Of a DNA stretch of 64,000 bases, positions 27,201 through 37,003 are shown one piece after another. Source of the stretch: Viscum album (Eukaryota > Streptophyta > Magnoliopsida > Santalales > Viscaceae); NCBI GenBank assembly GCA_963277665.1, contig OY728122.1, forward strand, positions 1,549,274,868-1,549,338,867. Direction: 5' to 3'. The stretch's first letter is position 1. Every line of letters starts with the position of its first letter. The translations under genes and the position numbers were made by a program. The notes under the pieces are model-generated. The model worked only from the letters and a program-made list of their open reading frames with translations. It did not search any database and had not been told where the DNA came from.

Positions 27201-27420
27201 CCTCATGGACACCCTTGACACCCCCACCCCACTGGACAACCCTCCCACACCCCTGGAAAGCCCCCTGACCCCACTGGGCACCCCCAAACCCTTGGAAATC
27301 CCCTGGACATCCCTCCCACCATCTTGGACACCCCCACTAAACTGGACATCCCTACCACACCCTTGGAATCCCCACCCCACTAGACACCTCCACACACCTC
27401 TGGAACACACTCCCCCCGCC
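24240..27420. repeat. C-rich minisatellite, 3.2 kb
   Basis: About one hundred imperfect units of roughly 25-35 bases, each a variant of TGGACACCCCCACCCC with CCCTCCCACACCCCTGGA, stand in sharp contrast to the AT-rich surroundings. The whole block is strand-asymmetric: C on this strand and almost no G except GGA. Poly-C runs of 8-12 occur near 24,248, 24,667 and 25,770. The proline/histidine-rich or glycine/tryptophan-rich open frames here come from the repeat and are not genes. The complementary strand has dense G-runs and could form G-quadruplexes. Confidence 0.95.
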
Positions 27421-28130
27421 CCAGACCAGAATCCCTACTATATAAACCATTAGAACTACACGAAAATAATAAGTAGAGAAAAATTAAACAGTCAAATATA
27501 TAAAATTCATAACATAAAATGTCCACAAAAAATCCTAAATATAACCTAAATGACTATGAAATACTCAATTATAATTAAAATATTCAAAATTACATTTTAC
27601 ACTACAAAAAACTAAAATCCAATCAAAACTGTTAAATAATTTGACTATTCCACATGTAAGTGTTTGACCTCTTGAGCACTATAGGGTCAAGGGTCATCCA
27701 ATAGATACAAATTAAACGGATAGTTGTTAACATGTATAATTAATAAAGGAAATAAAATATTATGGAATAGTTTAAAAGGAAATATTACAATTTCAATGAC
27801 TAATAAAAAATAATTCCATGTCAATGTTCACAAGGGTTCTAGTTGAAATTATTTAATACATAAATTTTATCATATAATATATGCATTCAATGATGCCTTT
27901 TTGTTCATTAAAACTATGTTTTAATGAGTGTAAATTCAAAAAATTATTTTTATGTAATATATAAAAAAGTAGAAATTATAAATCGATATTTACCTTCACT
28001 TCTACATATTTGATCATGGCACTCCTTTTATTTGTGTTTGTTTAAATATAGACCCATCCCCCTCTAAAAAATAATACGAATAAAGTAAATTTATAATATT
28101 TCATAATATATAAAACTATTAAGAAATTGA
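27421..28130. other. Non-coding spacer inside CACTA
   Basis: AT-rich sequence between the minisatellite and the Ulp1-like remnant. I see no clear protein motif. It probably holds the 3' end of the last CACTA gene and its poly(A) region. Confidence 0.5.
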
Positions 28131-28810
28131 AACTTACATTACCAACATATTCTTAAAACTCACCCGCTCATCACTAGGGATAGAGAATATCCAATAAATT
28201 GCATTATCCCTTGGGAAAAAACACTTAACATCCAACGAGCACTAATAAAAGATAATCTATGGTTAGTGGATTCTAATGTTAAAAAATAATGAACGCGTTG
28301 CTATATATATGTTTCATACCTCTCACAAAAAGGCATCATCCAAAACTGTGTGATTATATTCAGTTCAAATTTTTCAGTAATATAAAGAATTCTTTGTTCC
28401 TCATCCAATGCATGTGATTTAGGGGAAATAAAATTTGGATCTATAAATCCATAAAAAATTTCCTCTCATTCTTTACAAATATGTTATAAATATACCTAAT
28501 ACAAAATAGATATAAGTATACATTTTTAATAAATATAACCCAGGGAAAAGGTGTTAAGATATACATGGAATGCATTTTCACCACATTCATGACCAAATTA
28601 TCTCCAGTAAAAAGACCCATGATATTAGTTTTCACAATCACCACGGTTATTGCAAGTCAACAAACATGGTCTTCCATTGGAAACTCATAATGATCCCCCA
28701 AAAATTTTGAATATCTTCAAATTCATTCAAAACTACTAGAGTCTGTATTTGATGTCAAAGCGATTTGTCTTTGTTGTTGTCTATAGAATATTTATTTACC
28801 TTGGAAGTAT
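28130..28810 (-). pseudogene. Ulp1-like (C48) cysteine protease remnant of CACTA
   Basis: One minus-strand frame reads FIDPNFISPKSHALDEEQ, then ILYITEKFELNIITQFWM and MPFCERYE. This resembles the region before and at the start of Ulp1-like domains in plant CACTA genes, where P..S.....L.ERA..L is followed by a hydrophobic strand and the catalytic HW. After a frame change, AIYWIFSIPSSDERVSF resembles the YWMDPLxxR segment. The catalytic His, Asp and Cys cannot be shown. Ulp1 proteases normally cleave SUMO; their role in transposons is unclear. It follows tnp1 on the same strand and may have been its C-terminal part. Confidence 0.5.
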
Positions 28811-28999
28811 ATCTGCAAAAATAAATAGAAAAATATATTAGTTTTCAGATGATAAAATGAAATTAAAAAAATATAACATATAACATACACACATCTATGG
28901 TAATGAGTCGTAGAAGTCAGGATGGCCAAATTAAAAAATGGCTGATACTATGTCCAACTATCATCACCTCATCTATAGGTAATGGTACTCAAGATCATC

Positions 29000-30631
29000 T
29001 AACAATAATATCATGTACAGTGACCTTGTGATTCTCTACCTCTATCTATTGATGATGAACTATATCTCATATACAATATACCAGCCCATATACAACTATT
29101 TGATATTGAGGATCATCAACATAGAACTCGAAGAAATTAGGAAGCTGTGGCGGAGGGGTAGGATAAGAAATGGGGTCTTTAGGCTGTTGTGGGGGAGTGG
29201 GAGCTACTGGCGTAGGTGGAGGATAAATAATGGGGTCTATAGTGGGAGGTGGAGGAGTGGGAGCTGCAGTCTGAAATTGTCTTTGCATGACTGCAAACAT
29301 AGATTGTACTGACGCCGAAATATTTTCCTCCATTTTCACAACAATATTACGTACTTCATCCTCTAAGGATTCTATTTTTTTATAAACACCCTCAATGGAA
29401 TAAGTATAAGAATGTGTCAACAATTTTCTTACTGATAAACCTGTCAGATATCCTCATACACGACACGAATGTTTAGGCTTTCCCAAGGTGGCAGATAAAA
29501 TATCTTGCCTCCTAGTAGCTGTAAATACCCCTTGTGAGCACTGCTCCTCAAGATAATCCTGTAATAATTAATTGAACCTTTATATAATGATTCAAATTAT
29601 ATAAAGAATATAGTTTACTTAAATACATAAAATAAATATCTTACAATCCTCTCAGCTACAATTCTCAAATCGTTCAAATGATGTTGCCCCTTTTTCCCAT
29701 ATGATCTATCTTCCATTTTACATGTCTAGATGGAGGGGATGGAGGGGAAACCCCTCTAGAGCATGAAGACTCATATCTTAGTTTTTTGTAATTTTTCATC
29801 CATCATTTGTTCTTCCAATAATGTATACACTGGCTGATATAAACTATGAGGGTATATAATTTATGATTGGATCTATTGATGATATTTCCTTGTTTGTTGT
29901 AAATTTAGAATAAGAAATCATTAACAACACATTAATAAGATCATTTATATATGAAAGATTATAAAAGTTTACATTCTCCTTAACAAAAAATGAATCCTTT
30001 ATTCTGCTATCAAAAAACTATCTCTCGTTGTCTTCATCTATGAAAGGATATATATGACTGGGATTGTTATGAATCCTATAACCAAAAATTGATTCAGATG
30101 TGAGGGTTGATTTGAAATCCATCCATCTCCTAGCAGCCATCGATAAAAATTTCCTCATGACTCCTTCTGTGTCAATAATATCAAATTTCATCTGATAAAG
30201 AAGAGGTAAAACATATTATACTAGAAAAATTGAATGATTACACACACAATAGTAAAATAACATACCAAAAACGTCTCCTATAACTGAGATACATTCTCTT
30301 TTTCCACACTTCTCCAATCATCATACAAAATTTTTACTTATCTCTTACCCTGAGTTGATACAAAACTCTTAAAATATTTTTCATTTGGACCTATAAGAAT
30401 ATCATTTTAATCAAAGACAACTAGTATCCTCTAGTCCTGTGCATGGGCAACTGATAATTTTGGTAAAAATGTGCACCCCCATTTACCAACTATTACACCA
30501 TTTGTCATTATGGGAGCACATGAGGAAGATTGGGGAACAACAAGAGGAGCATGTGAATGTTCCTCCCTAGAGGTATGATCATTATGATCTTTTCCAGAAT
30601 CATTTGGTTAATCAACTAATTGATCTGTCAT
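29000..30631 (-). pseudogene. CACTA TNP1-like (Transposase_24/Ptta En-Spm) gene remnant
   Basis: The likely start is the ATG at 30631 (MTDQLVD). Readable segments in order are SCAPIMTNGVIVGKWGC, ILIGPNEKYFKSFV, then ILYDDWRSVEKENV, KFDIIDTEGVMRKFLS, RRWMDFKSTLTSESI and NPSHIYPFIDEDN. Further on come LEEQCSQGVFTATRRQDILS, ATLGKPKHSCRV, and a coiled-coil-like stretch EGVYKKIESLEDEVRNIV. A proline-rich tail follows (29,260-29,140). This order matches plant Transposase_24/En-Spm TNP1-like proteins, thought to bind the subterminal repeats. A good intron (GTATGT at 30265, TTTATCAG ending at 30192) separates two of the segments. In-frame stops show it is inactive. Confidence 0.8.
30192..30265 (-). 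other. Probable intron in tnp1-like remnant
   Basis: On the minus strand a donor GTATGTTATT and an acceptor CTTTATCAG bracket 74 bases rich in T and without homology to the protein family. The exons either side continue the Transposase_24 pattern. Inferred from motif and protein continuity. Confidence 0.5.
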
Positions 30632-30639
30632 TATCCATC

Positions 30640-31050
30640 AAATCAAAAAAACCTTAGTTCACAACCATACAAATTCAAATATTACAATACTAATGTAAAG
30701 AGAAAATGTAAAATTAAACTAAGTTATTTAATAGTAAAAATGGTTAATTTGGTTAGCATGTTAAAAAATGGTAAATATGGTCAAAATGGTAAACATGGTA
30801 GTGTAATTTTCATTCAACAAAATTGATAAATATAAGAAATTACATAAAGGTAAACTATGGTAAACTATGGTAAACTATGACAGACTTGCAAACATACAGT
30901 AAAAATATAATATAAACAAAAATTTATTCTTCTTTGTTTCAATATGAGTTTTAATAAAGAAAAAAATTACAATATCTAATAGTTTATGAAAATAATAAAT
31001 GTAACAAAAAAATAAACATATGTTACCCGTAATATTAGGAATGAACAAAT
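30640..31050. repeat. Spacer between the two CACTA genes, with short tandem repeats
   Basis: AT-rich sequence with a loose repeat of GGTAAA-TATGGT type at about 30,735-30,800, and a perfect triple copy of GGTAAACTAT at 30849-30878. No protein motif was found. It likely holds the end of tnp2 and the promoter side of tnp1. Confidence 0.6.
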
Positions 31051-34000
31051 GGATTGTTTTCCTAAATTCCTTCTTCATGATTGTTGCTTATGGAAGAAAC
31101 AATGTCTTCAACATGCTCATCATTATGTTTTGCTAATCATTCCATGGAAGAAGGGATATAACATAAATCAGAATCTTTATCAAGTTGATCCTCACCAATA
31201 TATTTTTTTCCCATGTAAAACAATATTCCACTGGTTATCTGATTGATTAATTACCTAAAAAATCTATTTTTCATGTGTTTCCATTCTAAAATAATTAACT
31301 ATGTCTTCCAATCTATTCAGATTAACAACTGTCTTTCAAAATTAATCGTGTATGACACATTTATTACCGATAAACCATTTACAGTTAAAAACAAGAACAT
31401 TAATTTTAATTTAATCAACCTCCCATATTTCTTCAATAATTCTATATTCTGCAGTTGATATAGAAATTGGGTTTTTTTCTTTAGAACTCGAAAAATGCAT
31501 TGCTTCTGAAAACACCAATACACGACTATTATGAAGTGCACTTCTGTTGTCCTGATATTTCGTATGAAATGTATAGAAATTAATGTCATAACCGGACCAT
31601 GTTATCACATTTAGACATAGAAAACCCACTATCCAGCTTAATGTCTGTAATACATCTGATCTACCCAGCATGGTCTATTAATTCCATGACAATAAAAATT
31701 GTTATCCTCATTCAAAATCCTCATTTCTTTCTTCTTTGGAAGAAATTGTTTCAACTCATTAATATGTGATGCTATATACAATTGAGCATAATCTATGTTA
31801 TTCAAGATGTATAGTTATAACTCCTTCATCTGTTCAGCTGACAAGGATTTTACTTTAAAGCCACAAATCCCCTTTACTCATTATTAACTTGTTCATGGTG
31901 AGATGGAAAAAAAAACCTATTTTCTCCACCACAACCATGTAGCTTGTACAAAACTCTACAACCACATCATAAATATACTTTTCAATAATGTACACTTCAT
32001 GTCGATATGGATTCTTAACATACCCATTCAATATTTTCATATACCATTAGAAATGATACATCCAAATAATATATATAGGTCCACAAAGAATTATTTCTCG
32101 AACTAGGTGAATCGTTATATGCACCATTATATCAATACAATATAGAGGAAAATAAATTTCCAATTGAAAAATTATAGAAGTTCCAATATTTTCCAAAATG
32201 TTCAAATCATCCACATCAATCCCCATATTAAAAATTGAATTGAAAAAATAAAACAACTTCATATATTCTTTCTGATAAGGATGGGTAATGTTCAATGCAA
32301 TGCAACTGGTTGAAGCTGTTGCATCTTGACATGACAATCAGGTGATTTCATACCTGTCAACTATAAATCCTTCAATGAGATAAAAAAATTTACATTTAAA
32401 GAATAACGTTGAGGCACTTTCATATCATGTAGAAACTGACAAAAGCTAATTTTCTTCCTCTTGGATAATGTATAAAAAGTCGGGGGATGAAATTTTTGTC
32501 TTCCATTAGGAGTGGGTTCTAACTTCAAACATATTCCCATTGATAGTATGTCTAATCTTCCATTCTACCCATCTTTTGTCTTTCCATTAATATCAAAATA
32601 AATTCAAATCAAACTATCATAGATATACTTATCCACATGTATGAAATCAATTTCATGTTTAACTTTATGGTATCTCTAATATGGTAGCTCAAAAAATATT
32701 TACCTTTTCTTCCAAATATGTCTATCATTACTAGATTTCTATGTCCCTCCCAATGTCACGTCATTGGTTTCCACCCTCTCAAAATACACATCAGGGGATA
32801 AAGATTTTGGAGCAATATCAAATTCTTGTGATCCATTGAATGCCTTTTTTTAGTCTTCTATAAAAGTTATACATAGGGAAAAACATTGGATGACCCATGT
32901 ACACTGTTCTCCTCCCATGATGAATTTGAAAATATGAAGTCTGTTGTTCCAAAATTGGACATGCTTTATGACCCTTAACACTATATCATAACAAATTTTC
33001 ATATGATGGAATGTCATTTATAGTGAACATAAGCACTGCATTCAGCTCAAAATATTCCATTTTATAAGAATCATACACCATAATACCATCCTACCATAAA
33101 TGTTTCAAATCATCAATAAATAGTGACAAGAAAACATCAATAACTTTTCCAAGTTTTTTCATACGATATATCATTATAATAACATGAATTATTTGTGCTT
33201 CATACACACTTCATGAGAGAGGTTGTAAATTACCAATAAAACAGGCCATAAACAATGTTTTCTCTTGAGGGTTCGGTATAGATTCATTCCATATGTGCAC
33301 AACCCTAGTATGATATTTCTAATTTAATTTCCAAATGTAGGATATTTCCCATCAATATTCATCCATTTTGGAAAATCTTTTTGATTATGTATTTTTCAAT
33401 AACATATCCACTCATCAGCATTCTATATTAAACTTTTTGCAACATTTGAATTAGAAAATAAACGTTTCAAATGATTAATTATTAAAAGATACCAAAATAC
33501 CTTGGAAGGAATATTTGTAATCTCTATATCAACTTGTAATTTTTCTTTCAGCATATACCGTGATGTCCCAAATTTAGCACACATTGATAGAAATTCAAAT
33601 TCCGTCCTATATATCCTATAGTCATTTGGACAGACATGTATTATCTTGTATCCCAATACCACCAGGCATAATATTTTCTTTTCCTTATAATGTGAATCTG
33701 GAAAATCATTATCTTTTGGAATAATGTCTTTTATCAATTGTAGTAGCCCTGCAATAATTCTGTCGTTAAATCCATGTTCTGCCTCTAGGTTAATTAGACT
33801 TAACAACGTTGACAAAACCTTAAAATCCGTACAACCAGAATACAATTTTTTTCAGCATCACCCTATAGACGCACAACTATAAGTTCTATCTCAATTTCTA
33901 CTACTACAATATCACAGATCATTTCGTCAATTCCATCGGAGTTACCATCTTGCCAATCATGATCATCAGTATATCTGAAATTCTCTCCAGTTTCACCATG

Positions 34001-34216
34001 CCAAATCCAAGGGTTTTAACTCGAATTAAAACCATGACAAATCATATGATCTTTGATCTCTATAATTTTCAAATTCTTCATATTCAACCATTTTAGGCAT
34101 GGACAGAAAAAAATGTCACTGCTTGGAACATTTCATTTAGAAATTTCCAAAAAGGAATGAACACCATCCTCATATTCTTTACTGATTCGATGTGATGTAA
34201 TCCAACTTCGAATCAT
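31050..34216 (-). pseudogene. CACTA TNP2 transposase remnant
   Basis: TNP2 is the DDE transposase of CACTA elements. Start chosen at 34216 (MIRSWITSHRISKEYEDGV), the standard N-terminus of the Transpos_assoc domain, followed by FFCPCLKWLN, DHMICHG and PWIWHGETG. The central transposase region runs 33,845-32,850: LLSLINLEAEHGFND, IIHVCPNDYRIYR, KVFWYLLIINHLKRLFSN, CTYGMNLYRTLKRKHCLWPV, then YSVKGHKACPIL. The later DUF4218-like part is at 32,620-31,855 (NGKTKDG, FYTLSKRKKISFC, YFPLYCIDIMVHITIHL, MKILNGYVKNPYRHE). A DUF4216-like C-terminus is at 31,671-31,300 (GYDINFYTFHTKYQDNRS, VFNCKWFIG). The complete domain order is present, but stops and frameshifts are numerous. Identity of the family is certain. 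Confidence 0.93.
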
Positions 34217-34737
34217 TATTAACCTATAACAAATATCTAAATAATAGATCATGTCAAGATTAGAAAAATATATATTTATATGAAAAATATCATAATTTGA
34301 ATGTAAAAACAATTTTGATATATAAAACAAATCTATGTGTATTTTAAAAAAATACATGAAAATTTTTTTAAAAAGAAAATATCATTAGATATAATACATT
34401 TAAATTAATCTTGGATAATTTATTCTCAAGGTATACAAAGAATACATCCTGGTGGAACGGGATACCAAATTCACCCTTCCGTAAAAAAGAAATATGATGT
34501 ATAAATTTTAAAATACTTATACATTGACTACTAAAAATTACATAGATCCCAATGAATTGAAACCATTAGGATAACCCATAAAATTTTTTGGGTAACCAAC
34601 ATTTTCACACACCACTAGTATTATGGTTGTTGAAATACCATATTCCAACGATTCTAAAGGAATTCTTGGTATAGAATACTTGATGTTAAAATATTCCAAT
34701 GGTTTCAATGTAACTGTATATATATATATGTAAAGCA
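34217..34737. other. 5' flank of tnp2 inside CACTA
   Basis: AT-rich sequence between tnp2 and the minisatellite. It should contain the tnp2 promoter or leader. A TA run lies at about 34,716-34,730. Nothing else was recognised. Confidence 0.5.
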
Positions 34738-36181
34738 AGAGGGTGTCCAAGGGGGTGGGTACTATCCATGGGGGACTGTCCAAGGGGGTTGGGGCTGTCC
34801 ACGAGGGTAGGGGATTTCCAGGGTGTCCAGGGGTGGGGTGGTGTCCAGGGGTTGGGGACCTGTCTAGGGGTGGGGGCTGTCCATAGGGGTGGCAGTGTCC
34901 AGGGGGTGGGGGAGTGGTGTCCAGGGGTGAGGGGGATGTCCAACCCCTGCCCCTATTGGACACCACCTGCACCCCCTTGGACACCCCCTGAACACCACCA
35001 CCCCCCGAGAAATCCCCCACACCATAAATAGCACCCCCACCCCTCTGGAAATCCCCCACCATCTGGACAGCCCCTACCCCCTTGGACAGCCCCATCACCA
35101 CTAGAAACCAACCCCACCCCCTAGACACCCCTACACCCTTGGACATCCCCCTCACCCACTGGACACCGCCCCCACCCCTTGGACACCACAACCCCCTTAT
35201 ACAGCCCTCGACCCCAACTGGACACCACCCCCACCCCCTTTCACACCCCTGGTCACCCCCACCACTCTGTAATCCCCCACCACTAGATACCCCTACCCCC
35301 TTGGACATCCCACTCACCCCCCTGGACACCACCCCCAACCCCTAGACTCCCCCACACCCGTGGACATCACCCTCACCCTCATGGTAACCACCCCTGCCCC
35401 CTTGGACACCCCAAACCCCATGGACAGACCCCACAACCCCTTGACACCCCACCCCCTTCAATACCCCCTAGTCACCCCATCCATTTGGACAAGACCCACC
35501 CCCGAGACGACCCCCACTCCTCTAGAAAACCCCACCCCCAGGACACCCCCACCCCTAGACACCCGTACACCCTTGGATAGCTCACCCCCTCCCCCGAACA
35601 CCACCCCCATCCCCGGTACAACCCCCAACCCTCTATACAGCCCCCACCCCCTGGAAACCCCCACACCCTGGACACCCCTACCCCCTTGGATAGCCCACTC
35701 ACCCATAGAAACCACCCCCACCCCCTGGACAACCCTACCCCCTTGGACTGCACCCTCACCCCCTAGGCACCCCCACCACCTTGGACACCCCAACCCCCTT
35801 GGGCAGCCCCCCCCCCCAAACACCACCCCACCCCCTTTGACACACCCACCCCTCAGGACAGCACCCACCCCCTAGAGAGCCTCCACCCCCTTGGACAACC
35901 CAACCCCCAGGACACCCCTACACCCTTGGAAGGACCAATCACCCCCTAGATACCACCCCCACCCCCTAGACACCCCTACCACCTTGGAAAACCCCCTCAA
36001 CCCTGGACACAACCCCCACCCCTTGGACACCCCACCAGCTTGGACAACCCCTGCACCACCATTGGACTCCTCCCCCACCCCCTTTGACACACCCTAGACA
36101 CCCCCATCCCCCGAGATAGCCCCCACCCCCTAGATAAACCCCACCCGTCTAGACAATCTCCAACCCCCTTCGACACCCCCT
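34738..36181. repeat. Strand-switching C/G-rich minisatellite, 1.4 kb
   Basis: The first 0.2 kb (34738-34941) is G-rich on this strand with units like GGTGTCCAGGGGTGGGG. From about 34,942 to 36,181 it is C-rich with units like TTGGACACCCCCACCCCC. The second part is the inverse complement of the first in kind, so the polarity flips once, around 34,945. The unit resembles the 24.2-27.4 kb block (shared GGACACC core). Long open frames on either strand (34538-35338 minus, 35360-35875 plus) are products of the repeat. Confidence 0.93.
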
Positions 36182-36600
36182 GTGCGGGCACACACACATT
36201 ATAAAACACACAAAAAGCATAAAGTTTCATGATATCACATCTAAGGGTTTTTTACTAGAAAAGAATTTATCATGGTATAAATGAACACTATGAAACATAC
36301 CATGATAGCAAGAAAAATGATAGACAAATATCATATCAAAAAAATTAATTTAGGGCATCGTGACAAATACAAATTGAAACTAAGCTGTCTGAAGCATACT
36401 TGAGTGTTGCGAGTCGATCATATAGATATGGTGACAATATAAACGATGAATGATGTTGGAAAAATGAGGCTGGAGGTCTTGACATTGAAGAATCCTTTGT
36501 AGGGTTTCCGCACATGAGAGACGAGTCGCAGGTTTCCAGATCTAAGATAACAGAATGACTAAATATGGGGAACGATAAATCATTTAAAAGGTTTATCATT
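36182..36600. other. Unique subterminal segment of CACTA
   Basis: Non-repetitive sequence between minisatellite and right subterminal repeats, probably the transcript leader region of the element. The open frame at 36345-36599 (minus) has no motif I recognise. Confidence 0.45.
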
Positions 36601-37003
36601 TCGTTTATTTTATAACTGATGTGAAAAACTATTTTTTTATGTTTATTACGTCAGTTAATTAATAACTGATGTTATAATTGGAACTTTATCAGGTCTGTTA
36701 TTTTGACAATTGACATGATAAATTGCCAAGATTTCCTTTATCATATCGGTTATGTCATAACCGACGTGATAAAGAGCCCAGATTCTATTTTCATGGCAGT
36801 TATAAAATAACCACAATGATAAATCTATTCTCAATATTTTTTACGACCGTTATAAAATAACCGACGTAAAAATGTATTCTTATCGATTTATCATTTCAGT
36901 TATAAAATAACCAACATGATAAATTGATTTTCATAGCTTTTCACATCAGTTATATATAACCGACATGGAAAATTCTGATGTGTTAAATGTTTTTCCACTA
37001 CTG
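36600..37003. repeat. CACTA right terminus and subterminal repeats
   Basis: Seven or more inverted pairs of the type TCGGTTATNNCATAACCGACGTGATAAA are spaced 40-60 bases; the best copy is at 36,744-36,776 and others are near 36,800, 36,850, 36,900 and 36,950. The terminus reads CAGTAGTGGAAAAAC on the minus strand at 37003-36989. The same core unit is present at the left end, as expected for one element. Confidence 0.8.

Larger units (their letters stand above)
23579..37003 (-). mobile_element. CACTA (En/Spm) DNA transposon, about 13.4 kb, degenerate
   Basis: Both ends carry arrays of short subterminal inverted repeats based on GTCGGTTAT/ATAACCGAC, the hallmark of CACTA elements. Inside are a TNP2 transposase (34.2-31.0 kb), a second transposase-like gene (30.6-29.0 kb) and a Ulp1-like remnant (28.8-28.1 kb), all on the minus strand. 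The right terminus reads CAGTAGTGGAAAAAC on the minus strand, one change from CACTAGTGGAAAAA; the left terminus AGAAGTGAAGAAAAAA is a decayed partner. The exact ends and 3-bp target duplication cannot be fixed. Two large C-rich minisatellites lie between the genes and the ends. The transposase has many stops, so it is not autonomous. Confidence 0.85.

Noticed and set aside
24240..27420. Possible CRISPR-like array because of about 30-base repeating units
   Set aside because: Units are adjacent and imperfect, without unique spacers, and the window is plant DNA with no cas genes.
24354..27453. Many overlapping open frames on both strands with Pro/His/Thr-rich or Gly/Trp/Val-rich products
   Set aside because: They follow the C-rich minisatellite unit, occur in several frames at once and have no conserved domain. 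They are repeat artefacts.
34538..35875. The longest open frames of the window (266 and 171 codons)
   Set aside because: Both run through the strand-switching minisatellite; length is due to lack of stops in C/G-rich repeats.
36345..36599. 84-codon minus-strand open frame as a third CACTA gene
   Set aside because: No motif, and the position between minisatellite and subterminal repeats fits a leader region better.
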